Source: Pseudophaeomoniella oleicola
Lineage: Eukaryota > Ascomycota > Eurotiomycetes > Phaeomoniellales > Phaeomoniellaceae
Length of the DNA stretch: 64,000 nucleotides
Direction: 5' to 3'
Assembly: GCA_003868215.1 (NCBI GenBank)
Contig: QWDQ01000051.1
Span: forward strand, 124,001-188,000
Made by a program: the position numbers and the translations under genes. This document shows, piece by piece, positions 22,128 through 34,200 of this stretch. A model generated the notes under the pieces. It saw only the letters and a program-made list of their open reading frames with translations. It made no database searches and was not told the origin of the DNA. Positions within the stretch are counted from its first letter, which is position 1. The number at the start of each line of letters is the position of its first letter.

Positions 22128-23396
22128 CCTTCAACCTCTTGTCCAGGCTCACCCTCGCGAAGATGATAAAAGCGCTAGAAACAAGTGCGATACCACCGGC
22201 GTAGAATATAGCAGACCAATAGGGTCGAACAGAACCTCTCGAAGAAGTCTCTGCACGAGTGGCTTGGATCAAGTACCCCGCAACGGGGGTACCCATCAAA
22301 TACCCTGCCGTCCAACCCGTCGTGATCATGTTCATCGCGACCACTGCTTTTCCGGGGCCGACCAAGCTGGTCACGACGGGTGGGATCGAGGTGAAGATGC
22401 ACCGTTCGCGGTCCCGTTCAATATCGTGAATGTGATCAGCGGGGCCATCTTGTCCGAGACGGGCCAGATGGCAAGGATGCTGACGGCGTTGAGGAGCACA
22501 GTTACGAGAAAGGTGTTGACTGATCCGATGCGGTCGCAGAGTGGGCCTGCGGCAAAGCGGCCGAGGGAGGCGGAGAGGTTGAATCCTGCGACGATTGCAG
22601 CGCTCGTACTCGAGGAGAGGCCTAGTGACTGCCCGAACAGCGGTAAGAAGTAGGTTGGTACATATAGTGTAAATACGCATATTGCGCCGGAAATGAATAT
22701 TGCCGTGAAAGCAGGCATTTGGAAGAGTGAAACGTCCACGAAAGACGATTTTCGGATTGGGGTACGTTCCTGGATCAGCCAGGCTGCTGGGGTCGCAACG
22801 GTGAAATTCATGATGGCGAATATTCGGAATGTCCAAGGAATGCCGACCTTGCGGTTGAGAGCTTCTAATGCAACACTAAAGACCGTGGCTCCGATCCCGC
22901 CGCCCAGTTTGATCAGCCCCGTCGCGAGGCCGAGCTTACCGCCTAGACTTCCGTTGAAATACTGCGTCGGAATCACATTGGTGATCATGAAGAGCAGACT
23001 GACTCCAAGGCCGACCAACGCACCGGACGTCGCGAACAGGCCACCGAGATTGTCCGTTGTGAACCCGCTGGCCAAGATGCCGACGGTCAACAACGCCTCA
23101 CCCAGGATGGTGGTGTACCTGGCTCCAAAGCCGAGCAGCATGCGAACAGCCACCAGTCCGAAAGCTACCGTACAAGCTATCGACACCGATCCGACCCAGG
23201 ACAGCAGTGATGCGGTATATTCTGGATCGGACTTGATGAGCGCGGCTTGAAGGACTCCCCAGCTACCGCTGAAACCGCTGAAGAAGAAATTCATCGCGCT
23301 ATAGCTGGCAACGATCGTCCAACCGTAACCGCCGTCTGGAAGTGCCAGCGCGACATGGTTCTGCTCATTATGCACTAGGCTTTCGGGGTCATTCAT
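22117..23396 (-). CDS. Monocarboxylate-type MFS transporter, with one frame break
   Basis: Single-exon reverse-strand gene of about 427 codons, the usual size for fungal relatives of mammalian monocarboxylate transporters (TC 2.A.1.13), which are 12-helix plasma-membrane porters. It opens MNDPESLVHNEQ and reaches the family's N-terminal signature PDGGYGW at about residue 20, then SGSWGVLQAALIKS. The loop between helices 2 and 3, the GLGVSLLFMITNVIPTQYF helix and the Rx3 central loop (ERTPIRKSSFVDVSLFQMPA) are all present. Helix 10 reads TILNGTANGA. The frame then shifts at about 22391-22400, and conserved sequence resumes as FTSIPPVVTSLVGPGKAVV through helices 11 and 12 to KRLKVKI and a stop. 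No GT-AG intron can explain this, so it is a one-base loss or an assembly error. The substrate cannot be read from sequence. Confidence 0.8.
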
Positions 23397-24929
23397 GAAT
23401 CATAACGTCGACTCTCCCCGGGTGATCGTGATTTTCATGACCTTGACCTGTCGCTGTTACATCTTGATGGCGCGCATGCGATACCGACCTAGTTGGTTCA
23501 AGCTGCCAAACCTCGCTCTCTGCTGACATGATTGTTGTTGATGACATGGCGGCATGCAGATATGACTTGAAAGGTGGTTCCAGCAACTTCTTGTACGTGA
23601 ACACAACCAAATCCGTTCTCTCTACTTGTCCTCTCACATGGGATCCATGGTAGAACGAGACCTTGAGATGGTGAAAGATATCTCGCTCCCATTTTGAAAT
23701 TGAAGCACTTGTGGACACAACACATTAGTCCCCTGCCTCGGAAAGAAACGCGGATGACGTTCAGTAAGTGATAGACTCACGCCCCATTGGTCCCGATCTA
23801 TCTCTGCGGTTGTCTCACCGGTTCATATAAGCGAGGATCTTCAGGGCCTCCGGCGTATCCACCTCGGCTTCCTAAGACGGAAAGTGATTGCTCAGATTGG
23901 ATAACACGAAAACGCTGAATAACGTAGAGGAAAAGTAAAGGCGCTTTAGAAATCAAGGCAGATAGTAGTCAACAATACTTATCAACTCATGTCAAAGTGC
24001 TTACGCCTTGGTCAGTTCTATCTGACAGCAAGCGCATCCCTACCTGTCGGCCATCATTAGCGATCCACAAGTCTTTGGATGAAGCGCTCGCAATTCTAAG
24101 AAGCAAGCGGGTAAAGCTCAAAAGGATACAGCGATTGATACAGCGGACCTTCATTATTGCTGGGGTTTCTCGTTGAAGACCTACCTGAGTCTCAGTCATG
24201 CTTGAACGCATACCATATGTGGAGCAGAAAGGGTTGGTATACTTTATCAAAGGAGCACATCTTCCGTGAAACAGTAATCGGACAATAGTCGCTCACATCC
24301 AGGCACCAGGCCTTCTGCACTCAACCCTGCGGTCGATTACAGATTTGATAGCTGTGAAGGACGTGAAAGTGCGATGTGGACAAACATGTTTGCATACTCA
24401 GTAAAAACCTGGTCAAGTCGCGGGAATCCCATGCACCATTCCGCAATTTCCCCACCAGCTCCTCCCTTTTCACCTCTTTGTCAACAAGCCAATCTCTGGA
24501 TGGGTTTCGAAACCAGCACAGAAGGGAATTGACCAGACTCTATACATCTGTCAACAAGAAGAAACCAGTCCGCATAACTCCTCCACAAACAGCTAGTCAT
24601 TGAGGAATTATTCCTTCAAGATGAGAGAGACATTGCGGCCCCCTCTTTGTGGTACCACAGAAGCAATCATGCAGGGTTGACGGCAAACCGCATGAAGTCG
24701 CCATTTCTAATTTAGACCCCTGAAACCAACGGCAGCTTCTTTACCGCCAGGAGACGCCAAAGAACGTGATGTGAGGCCGGCTGGTTGGAAAGAGCAAGGT
24801 GTCTTCAACATATATACTGCTGTCATTCCTCTTTGGACTTCTGCTTCTGCTATACCATCGGTCGTTCACCCCCATAACTCTGCAATTCCGAAGCAGCTTA
24901 CTTCCTTCTTCCATTACCAGAAATCCAAT
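23397..24929. other. Intergenic, nothing convincing
   Basis: The divergent interval between the MFS transporter and the cysteine-rich gene. Short frames on both strands have no recognisable content. An ACATATATAC element near 24808 may be the TATA region of the downstream gene. Confidence 0.4.
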
Positions 24930-25656
24930 ATGTGTCAAGAAGTGACCTGCTTCTTTTATTGCGGCTGCAGTTTTGGTGGGTCAACGTGGTACGACTTACA
25001 TTGTCACATTGACAACAGTAACCTCGATGGTCTCGCTGTATACAACAAAAAACAAGCAACGCTCAAGGTTTCTGCTGAAGCAGACGATGATCTGACTGCC
25101 TTGCTCGAAGATCTCCGTCAATGCCCTGCGTATGAGAGACATAGAATAGATTTGCCGATGGCATGTGGTGACTGTGGTGCGTTGCGTCCCGAATGAGGAG
25201 AAGTGCAAAGTTCGCTGACGGCTAGGCTATTAGATGTGAGCGACGAGGATGGCTCTCATGCCACCAATTCGAAGACTACAACGGGAACTGCCACCACTGG
25301 AGGAACGAAACCCACTGAGAATGAAGAGGACGCAGATTTGGCCACTGGAGCTGGAGATTCTGCAGACCAAAACAACAGAGACGCACCGGAGCGAGTTAAC
25401 AACGCAGAAGATGACGATGATTGTAAGCGAGCACCGTACCTTGAAAACCTGCCAACCATACTGACGTATAAAACAACAGGCCTCTCTCCTGCTATGATAT
25501 CACGTAAGTCAGCCATTGAATCATCGAGACCTGGACGATACTAACAAGCCCTCTTTCCCAGTCATTCTCATCGGCTTCTACATCATTCTCTTATGGCTCC
25601 AAAACATCGGCGCATTGTCATCATCCACCATGGCCAAAGTCCCAGGTACTATGTAA
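24930..25656 (+). CDS. Cysteine-rich protein with acidic linker and C-terminal membrane helix
   Basis: Four exons: 24930-25176, 25234-25422, 25480-25503 and 25562-25656. The introns (57, 57 and 58 nt) start GTGCGT, GTAAGC and GTAAGT; the last two have CTGAC and CTAAC branch sites. The spliced product is 184 residues. Residues 1-82 form a Cys-rich head (MCQEVTCFFYCGCSFGG, then CHID, RQCPAYE and MACGDC), a pattern seen in many small fungal proteins of unknown role and possibly metal-binding. Residues about 83-145 form an acidic Thr/Asp/Glu/Asn-rich linker. Exons 3 and 4 encode a single hydrophobic helix (LSPAMISLILIGFYIILLWL) about 20 residues from the end, so the protein is probably tail-anchored with the head in the cytosol. 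There is no N-terminal signal peptide. The first intron removes an in-frame stop, and its 3' end was chosen to keep the long downstream frame. No family name can be given. Confidence 0.6.
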
Positions 25657-26403
25657 ATTGGGTCTGTTGTGCCAGAGTTCTACAATGCAACTACGGAGGA
25701 CGGGATATATTCTGTGAGGACGGCAGTATGAGAAGAACCTTGGTACATGTATGTCTGTTCCTAGTAGTATTGACATATATCTACTTTACTGGATTTGGGC
25801 CAGTATCAGTACCATGTCAGAAGTGATGATCCCGGAATTTTCTTTTGATTTGAGAAAGTTTAGAAATTTTGGTCCGGAACTTTGCTCTATTACAATGTCT
25901 GTCCAAATCCAACATGTGTACCTACCTAACTTGCTAGAATGTCATCATAAGTCTAACCTCAACAACATATTGTCTCTTAAATCCTTTCCCCCTCATTCTT
26001 CCTAGTTCCCCTGGCCCCCTTTCCAACCCTAACCATCGTCCACAGCCTCGTCGTTCGTTCGCTGGGAGTAGGTATCTATCTACCTAAGAACCTACGCACG
26101 AACTGACTCCACGCTTCTCTAGGTAGGTAAGCTATAAATCGAGGTAATATAATATAATATAATACCTTCAGAGAGAATTATGCGTGCAGGAGAAGATAAG
26201 AGGCGAGGAATTTTCTTCTTCTCCTCACATTCTCCACGCTTTTCGCACAAAGAAGACATGAATTTTGATATTATTACCCGCCCCCCCTACTAAATATGTA
26301 GGGTTGATGGATTAATACGTAGCTAAGCAAATTTTATAATATAGTACGGTTATTTTCTAGAGAGTGGCGAAAGGGAAGCGAAGATACTACTAGGTACTGT
26401 GTC

Positions 26404-26435
<32 letters not shown>

Positions 26436-27373
26436 TCTATACACCACACATACAGGGGAGTAGAGAAAGGGGAATGTGGTTGATGGTGGTGATACTGGTG
26501 AGAGATAAGGAAGTATGTATGTATGTATGTATGTATGGTAGTAGAAGATACTCCTATCGAGATCCTCCTCTAGTATGAACAAAATTAATTTAATGGGTTA
26601 GTTACATGTGATAGTAAATGATCTATCTACATTTCCAGTTATGCTGTATTAATATTAACTCAAGCTGTCTGAAGCAAGCACCGCTACTAATTACTAGTTT
26701 AGTTCGTTAGTTAGGCCAGCCACCCACAACAGCAAACCCTGGTACCAAATAATTCAATCTATCATTTTTGATCAAGACAGCAGATACCTACATAGATAAA
26801 TATATTAATTCAAGTGTTAAGTATCGGGAATATATTCCTCTAAACTCTTGCAAAGAGGTTATTTGGACGTAAACATGTCGTAATTATCTACCTATTTTAC
26901 GCTCGGAAGGTGACGGGAGTCGGAAGATTGTGGTTCCGGGTTCCGGGTTGCAAATGCGGGGGAGTGAAGATTCGAATTCTGGCTGATGGGAATTGAGTAG
27001 ATACCTGGATATTGTTGCTTGGGGTGGGGGGGGGAAGGGTTATGGAAAATTGTACATACTACGTAGTAGTAATTTGTTTGTTTGGTTGGTTTGTTTGTTT
27101 GTTGGTTGGTTGTGGAAAGTGAGAAGATGTATTAGGTATGATTCGGATGCAGCGGGAATATGAGGGAGGTATAGGATGGGTGTTTATGATTGGGTCACCT
27201 GATATGATTTAGTTGAGGATGATGGGATAATACTGACTAAGCATCAACAGGACAGAGGTGTTTGTTATACATCTGTGCAATTGTGATCCACTGCTACTAC
27301 TACGGTATGTACATAGTACTTCCGGATCGGCGTCGGTAGGGTTACTTGGCTTCCTTTCCTGCCAAGGCACGAT
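25657..27373. other. AT-rich intergenic stretch with simple repeats
   Basis: No gene. Contains a TA run near 26404-26430, TATG repeats near 26515-26536, a perfect 12-bp palindrome GGAATATATTCC (26827-26838), a TACTACGTAGTA palindrome (27057-27068) and T/G-rich TTTG/TTGG repeats near 27070-27115. Confidence 0.6.
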
Positions 27374-27410
27374 AGGAGGAGGAGGAGGAGGAGGAGGAGG
27401 AGGAGGAGGA
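27374..27410. repeat. (AGG)n trinucleotide repeat
   Basis: Twelve units of AGG on the plus strand, about 150 bp upstream of the oxidoreductase ATG. It creates chance poly-Gly and poly-Pro frames. Confidence 0.85.
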
Positions 27411-27556
27411 TTTGTCAGCCACACGTCGAACCATATCAGTATCGGTGGAGTAGCTGAATTCTCATGCATTCTATGAATATAGCCAGAATATCTATTCTTT
27501 ACTTCTTAGGACGAACAAGCCAAGGTCAGTATTCAGAACAGCACGCGTTTAGAAAC

Positions 27557-28721
27557 ATGGAGAACAATGTTGCCTGGAAAGTGACCAGCCGTGGTCAGCT
27601 CACCAAGTCTGACGTCTCAGTGCCGACGCCTGGGCCCGGACAAGCTCTCGTTCGCATTCTTGCCGTCTCACTCAATCATCGCGATCACACCGTCGTCCAT
27701 CACTACTACCCGCTACCCACGAAGCAAAACCTGATCCCAGGTAGCGACGGTGCTGGCAGGATTGTTGCCGGCGGACCAGGGTCTCGCTGGACTGCTAGGA
27801 TTGGAGCGTCGGTTGTCTTACATTCCAACACGTGGGAACAGGGGGATGTGAGCAACTTTGTGATCCAAGAGGTGTTAGGAGGAGGGGATATGGAGGGGAC
27901 GCTGGTGAAATATGTTGTGGTCAATGATTCGCAGATCAAGGAAGCGCCAAAGCATCTCGGGATAGAAGAGGCGTCAACGCTCCCAACAGCGGGGGTAACG
28001 GCTTGGAATGCACTGTTTATGGGGCCAGTACAGACCCAGCCGGGGACAACAATTCTGACTTTAGGGACTGGGGGTTTAAGTTGTTTCGCAATCCAGGTAC
28101 GACTCCTACGTGACCACATTCTTCGAATATGCCACCCCTTGACCTTATCATGCATCAAGCTGACATCAAGTATGGTCAAAGCTAGCTACTGCTGCCGGTG
28201 CAACTGTCATTGCGACATCATCTTCGGATGCAAAATTGGAGCATGCCAGACGACTCGGAGCACAGCATGTAATCAACTACAGCAAGACACCTCAGTGGTC
28301 AGAAGAAGTTCTTCGCATCACGAACGGTCGCGGAGTTGACCACGTAGTCGACGTCGGTGGCTCCAGTACCATTGAAGAATCACTGCGCAGCGTTAAGCTG
28401 GGTGGACTCGTATCGGTGGCCGGGATGCTTTCATCACCTAAGCCAACAGATTTGATCCCAATGCTCATGCTCGGAGGGAAAAGCAGTAAGTTGAAGCTCG
28501 TCAAAAAAGAATGCGCAGACCTCTAGAGACTAACGATAAGTTTAGTTAGAGGTATCACGGGAGCAGGTAATGGGGTGATGCTAGAGCAATTGATCAACTT
28601 CGTTGATCAGCATCATCTTCATCCCTCGATTGCCAAGACTTTCGGGTTCGACGAGGTGCCCGATGCGATTGAAGATTTGGGCAAGCACGAGGTTGTTGGA
28701 AAGATCGTGATTACATTGTGA
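27557..28721 (+). CDS. Zinc-independent MDR alcohol dehydrogenase / quinone-reductase-like
   Basis: Three exons: 27557-28096, 28182-28485 and 28546-28721, with introns of 85 and 60 nt (GTACGA...AAG and GTAAGT...CTAAC...TAG), encoding 339 residues. The medium-chain dehydrogenase fold is clear: an N-terminal GroES-like part (VSVPTPGPGQALVRILAVSLNHRD), PGSDGAGRIV near residues 61-70, the TLPTAGVTAWNAL segment, and the Rossmann entry LGTGGLSCFAIQLATAAGA with the GxGG turn at 170-173. It continues SSSDAKLEHARRLGAQHVIN, a typical NADP-binding pattern, and ends GKIVITL. The catalytic-zinc Cys/His residues and structural Cys cluster are absent, so it belongs to the zinc-independent reductases. Substrate unknown. 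An in-frame Met upstream at 27464 is less likely, because homologous sequence starts at MENNVAWKV. It lies head-to-tail with an aldo/keto reductase, so the two may act on the same compound. Confidence 0.85.
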
Positions 28722-29324
28722 ATGACCAGATATCTACCTTGACATATCCAGTATATAGAATGGCCCTCCATCCAATATCGAGATCATATCTTTGATTAAA
28801 TCCACACCACTTGAAGCTGCCTACCGTAGACCATGTTACAGACGTCGACCGCGAACAATGATTTGGTAAGCAGAAAAAATCGAAAGATTCTCGGAGCTTC
28901 CAAAAGTCTTGGCGCACAAAACCTTGGCAGGAACCGATTAGTAATCGACATCGAGCATTTTCCGGCGATCTTCTTGTTCTGGACAAAGGAAAGAGATCCA
29001 TTCTCCCCCCAACAACGGTTCAGCAAACAAGTTATCATACTACGTAGTAGTAATTACTGTGAGTAGGTTTGGGCTGTTTGCTATGTTTGCTATTTGCTGT
29101 TCCTGGATGACGATCGCCTCTTGGCGGAGGTGACGGAGTGGGACTCGGATAACGGGAATGGCGGTTCCGACCAGCATTGGAACAGCGTTTGTACATACAG
29201 ACTTTGGATTTATAAGCAATTGCTTTGGGTCGAACTGTACGGAAGCAGCTACTATGGTTAAACCAAGACGCCAATGATCAAACTTCGAGTCAGTCCAGAC
29301 AGATCGAACATGATGCTGGCCGAG
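28722..29324. other. Intergenic region between the two reductase genes
   Basis: No gene. Includes a TACTACGTAGTA palindrome at 29038-29049 about 370 bp upstream of the aldo/keto reductase. Confidence 0.5.
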
Positions 29325-29331
29325 TATTTAA
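29325..29331 (+). promoter_or_regulatory. TATA-like element of the aldo/keto reductase
   Basis: TATTTAA 79-85 bp upstream of the ATG at 29410, in a CT-rich promoter. Inference from position. Confidence 0.4.
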
Positions 29332-29409
29332 GCCTGTCTTTGGTCTCGATGATCTTCTGTGCACTGCAGTCGCCCGAATCATCTTCACCGTCCAGTGTAT
29401 CGTACAATC

Positions 29410-30483
29410 ATGGTTAGTAAGAACATCAACATCGTCTTCGGCGGAGGCCAGTTCGGCTCCTGGACCGACTGGTCCACTCCAGAGCAGGTCGAAGAAGTCT
29501 TGAAGATATTGGAAGAAAACGGCGTCAGGGAGATCGACACGTCGCAGTTCTATCCCGGCAGCGAGGAATTACTCGGACAGTGTAACGCTGCTTCTCGGTT
29601 TCGAGTTCATACCAAGGATGAGGGTAGCCTGGGTGGTGGGACTTCAGCGAAGGAGGAGGTTATTGCGAGGGGAGAGGCGAGTGTGAAGAAATTGAAGACG
29701 GATCAGGTATGCTCCAACCCTTTTCTCTGCGTGCCCGAACTCTACCAAGGATGGTTGTCCCAAGTTCACAGTAAGAGGTTGTTAACTAACAGTTCTTCTC
29801 TCTGCAAGGTCGACATTTTATACCTCCACGCCCCCGACCGCAAAACGCCTCTGACCTCGACCCTCGCCGGAATCAACGAACTATACCTCGCCGGCAAATT
29901 CCTCCGCTTCGGCCTCTCCAACTTCCGCGCCTCGGAAGTCGAAGACGTCATCCGCATCGCCAAGGAGCATAACTACATTTTACCGACCGTCTACCAAGGC
30001 CTCTACTCGGCCATCACACGCCGCCAAGAAAAAGAACTCTTCCCGACCCTCCGCAAACACGGCATGTCGTTTTACGCCTACAGCCCCCTCGCCTCCGGCT
30101 TCCTCGTCAAAACCAAATCCCAAATCCTCGACACCCCATCCGGCCGCTGGGACCCCAACACCTTCGGCGGCAAGATGTTCCACGCGCTGTACAGCAAACC
30201 CGAAACCATCGCCGCGCTCGACAAATGGGCCCAGATCTCCGACGAGTCGGGCATCGGCAAGGCCGAATTGGGGTATCGTTGGGTCGCGTACAATTCGCAT
30301 TTGCGTACCGGTGATGGGATCATCGTCGGCGCATCGACACACAACCAGTTACGGCAGACGCTGAACGCGCTGCGCAAGGGGCCGTTGCCGGACGATGTGG
30401 CGAGTAAAATCGAGGACGTCTGGAAGGATTTGGAGGAAAACGCGCCGTTGGATAATTTTAATGATTACCTCGCTGTTGAGTAG
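29410..30483 (+). CDS. Aldo/keto reductase, AKR7 (aflatoxin-aldehyde reductase)-like
   Basis: Two exons, 29410-29706 and 29809-30483, with a 102-nt intron (GTATGC...CTAAC...CAAG), encoding 323 residues of a (beta/alpha)8 NADPH-dependent reductase. The catalytic tetrad is visible: Asp43 and Tyr48 (EIDTSQFYPGSEELLGQ), Lys69 (RVHTKDEG) and His105 (ILYLHAPDR). Further conserved blocks are GLSNFRASEVEDVI, TVYQGLYSAITRRQEKELFP, SFYAYSPLASGFL and the NADPH-binding end GIIVGASTHNQLRQTLNAL. The layout (NFRASEV, VYQG-LYSA, R-x-x-E-x-E-LFP) fits the AKR7/AKR13-like branch, which reduces dialdehydes and other reactive aldehydes. The ATG at 29410 starts just before the first beta strand; the open frame upstream is not conserved. 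Third-base GC is higher in exon 2 than in the flanks. It is convergent with the PDR transporter. Confidence 0.9.
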   Translation: MVSKNINIVFGGGQFGSWTDWSTPEQVEEVLKILEENGVREIDTSQFYPGSEELLGQCNAASRFRVHTKDEGSLGGGTSAKEEVIARGEASVKKLKTDQVCSNPFLCVPELYQGWLSQVHSKRLLTNSSSLCKVDILYLHAPDRKTPLTSTLAGINELYLAGKFLRFGLSNFRASEVEDVIRIAKEHNYILPTVYQGLYSAITRRQEKELFPTLRKHGMSFYAYSPLASGFLVKTKSQILDTPSGRWDPNTFGGKMFHALYSKPETIAALDKWAQISDESGIGKAELGYRWVAYNSHLRTGDGIIVGASTHNQLRQTLNALRKGPLPDDVASKIEDVWKDLEENAPLDNFNDYLAVE

Positions 30484-30487
30484 GAGC

Positions 30488-30519
<32 letters not shown>

Positions 30520-31270
30520 AGGGGACCAACTTCAAAAAAGTAATATTTTTTTTTTTACATTAGATCCTTTTTTTCTTTTATTTGGTAATAAATATCGGAA
30601 TTACTCAACTTGATCTTAAACCCAACCAGTTGGGTTATTTCTTGGGAATGCTTCTTCTTCAACATGCCCTACCTACCTACCTAAGTAAATATTTGTATTC
30701 GGTAATTATTAATTACCTTTTGAAAAACTGTTCACAGTATCAGTAATCGATAAATCAATATATTATTCTTATTATTAGAGAGAGAGAGAGAGAGTCCCAA
30801 TCAATCAATCACCTTAGGTACCCCATTTTCTTATATATATATATATATATATACATCTAATAGCTAAGTAAAATAAGTAAGTAAAGTAGATAGTACCAAT
30901 CAAAACAACCCAACCCAATATGAAATGGAGTAAACTGTGATTGATTGATAAACGGTGATAGAAAAGAGAGAGAGAGAGAAGAGAGAGATGGTTTTGATAG
31001 GCTTGAAAGTGAAGAAGGAAGGAAAGGGAGGGGATTGGGTTTAGACTGGACTGTTGCTTTCGTTATTATAGGCTCGAGCAGGAGGAGGAGAGACTGTGTT
31101 TTGATATTTGTTTAAAAAGAGAGAGAGAGGGAGATATATATATACTCTACATCATAGGTACCTGGCTGGACAAGATGGGTGAAGGAGGAGAGAGAGAGAG
31201 ATGGATGATGATACATAAACAAACAACAAAAGATGAAAATAAGTGTGAAAGTCGCCCAACATCTCGGGAA
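30484..31270. repeat. Short intergenic region full of microsatellites
   Basis: It separates the convergent reductase and ABC transporter. It contains (AGT)n at 30487-30519 directly after the stop codon, (GA)n at 30776-30794, (TA)n at 30832-30853 and further GA-rich tracts to 31200. No gene seen. Confidence 0.7.
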
Positions 31271-34200
31271 TCATAGAATGGCATTCACTTCCGTTTCCTC
31301 CCTCCTCCCCTTCGGCGGCATCCTCGCCACCCAATACAACCCCAAGGCCGCCCCGATGTTAAACACGACAAAGGCCCACACGATCCCGAAATTGCGCCAG
31401 CGATCGCCGTACTCGGATCCGATGCTCGCGAGGAATACATTCGTGTCGCGGATGGGGCAGTATTGGCAGTCGCTTGTCCCGTTGGGGTCGAGCAAGTAGC
31501 CGCCGGAGCGCGATATGTAGTTTGACATGTACTCGCCGCATGTCTGATGGGACAAGCTAGAAGAAGAAGGAGGAGGAGGAGGAGAGACGCTGATCCACTC
31601 GTTATCGGCGCATGTGACGTCGACGTTTGCGAGGGCGGTCGAGAGCACGGCGGAGATCCAGTAGGACAAGGGGGAGACGCGGTAGAGGAAGATCCAGAAG
31701 CGAGGCATTTGGGATGGTGTGGCGAGGACGCCGCAGAAGAAGAAGATGAGGACGAATAAGAAATTGGCCGTCGTGCCGGCGGCGTCGGCGGTGGGGGAGA
31801 AGGATAGGCACAGGTGTGCGAAAGTCGAGGTGAAGAGCAGGAGCTGGAAGAATAGGAGCCACATCAGGCCGGCTCGTTCGAGAGATTGGTGGGCGACGGA
31901 GGCGTTGTGGTAGAATCCGACGGGTAGTAGATCAGGGCCCACATGAAGACGGACGCGAGCGTGTTCCACGGCATCTCGGACACGATCTGGCTCAACATGA
32001 AGACCTGCCACGCGTACGTTTTGGCGGGTCGTTCGCGGACTTCGTACAGTGCTCGCTGCGTGATGAAATGCGGCATCTGTTGATCGACGAGCTGGCCCAA
32101 GATGCTGCACAGTTCGAAGATGGCGAACATCTGGTTCTGAAGTCCTTGGATCGTCAGGGGTGCGTCGAGGAAGACGAGCCCGATGAAGAGGCTCGTGCCG
32201 ATGCAGAGGACGAGCTTGGAGTAGATGTAGGACGGTGTGCGCCAGGATTGCTGGAAGACGCGGTACGTGACGATCAGGAATTGTTGCCAGAGAGGGGCGG
32301 CGAACTCGCGGCACGAGTCGGGGTCGTCTTTCTGGTCTGCCTGTACAGTCGTGGCTCTAAGACGTGTCAATTCATCTTGTACGGTCCTGTACTCTGGGCT
32401 GGAACGCCAAGTTTCGTGCCAGTGAACTTTGGAGGTACTTCCAGGAGCGGCTCCGATGGCTTCGAGAACCCATTCAGCTGGGTTGGCTCCAGGTGGACAA
32501 GGTGGCCCGCCGTTGCGCTCGAAGTAGTCCGTGAGGGTCTTGGAGTTGTCACCGATCTCACCTGCATCACCATTGTTATGTCAGTATTGGCAGACCTAGT
32601 CGGAGGACACGAACGAAGAAAGATTGTACGGAGGACATCAATCGCGAATAAAGGTTGGAGAGGAAGACACTGACCAAAGTAAACCGTTCGGCCTCCATCG
32701 GCGAGCAAAAGCAGACGGTCGAAGCGTTGGAACAGCATCGCCGATGGTTGATGGATGGTGCAGAGAATGGACTGACCCGCTTGGGAAAGCTTTCTCAATA
32801 AGTCTAGAATAGCCCAACTGGTTTGCGAGTCAAGACCTGACGTGGGCTCGTCGACAAAGAGCAGCAGCGGTGGCTTGGCGGCCAGTTCGACGCCGATGGT
32901 CAAGCGCTTACGTTGCTCAACGTTGAGGCCTTCGCCGAGCACACCTACGACGGCATTGGCATACTCTTGCATGTCGAGCAGCCTGGTGACTTCGTCCACG
33001 TAGGCCAACTTCTCCCTTTTCGGGATATTGGACGGCTGACGGAGGAGAGCAGAGAATGTCAGAGCCTGGACGGTTATGAAGTTAGCTGAGCTACACCCAC
33101 TGATTTTCGCCGGTTCAAGGGGCTCTTACCTCTCTTACGGTACTGGTCTCTAGATGGAAGTCTTGTTGCTGCGCGTAGCCGGTTTTGCGTTGGAAGCTCT
33201 CGTCGCGCATCTTCCCATCGACCAGCATCTCACCGGTGATCACACCAATTCCCCCCCTGCGATCAGCGAGGCAGTCCAAGAGCGTAGTTTTGCCGGCTCC
33301 GGACACGCCCATAAGAGCTGTGAGAGTACCAGGTTTGACCCAGCCGTCGACGTGGTCCAGGATGCGCCGAGGTTTCCCCTTGATTTTGATGTCGTAACAC
33401 ACGTTGCTCCAGTGAAAGACGCTCTTGGATCCCGTGAAGACATGCTCTTTGCCGGATATATAACTGCCGTGTCTGTTTACCACCGCTACGGGGCCAGATA
33501 TCGACTTCTCAATATCGTTGCCACCGTTGGCGGAAGGCTGGGGAACGAAGCCTCGACGGAAGATGAGGATTTCACCTTTTGACTTTTTGGCGGCGATGAA
33601 TTCACTGGCGACAAAGTGCACGAGGTGATTGAAAACTGCCATAGCGACGATGATGCCAACATTGCGCCATTTATGGCTGTTGTAGTAGCTGTACGCTGAA
33701 TTGATATACGCGTCCCCATTCACATAAGCTTGACCGGCCACAGCTCCGATGGCGTTGCAAGCTGCATTGTCCGCAGTAGAATCTGCGTGGTCGGGAATAT
33801 AGGCGGAACACGAGAAGTTCCGACCGTGGAATTCGTTGACCATGAGCGACTCGTAGCCATAGGCCACGGGGTTCACATAGTTGATCCACCAGCACCAGCC
33901 AAGCATGTAGTCGACGGGGACGACAAACCCTGTAAAGATGAGCAGCGCAAGCAGCATGACCGAAGCGGGAACCATGGCCTGTTGCTCTGTTCGTGACAGC
34001 GAGGCACTCAAAACACGTCAGTACATGCCACGCGGCTTTCATGAAGTGAACACTCACAGCGATCTGAAGATACCCGACATGGCCATCACGATGAAGAACA
34101 CCACTAAGAGATAAAAGAAGAACGGCCCGGGTCCACGGTTGAGATTCGTCATGAAGTAAAAGACCAAATTGAAGGAAACGGTGTTGAGGATCTTCAAAGG

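Noticed and set aside
27209-27469. Poly-Pro and poly-Gly frames
   Set aside because: Products of the (AGG)n microsatellite.
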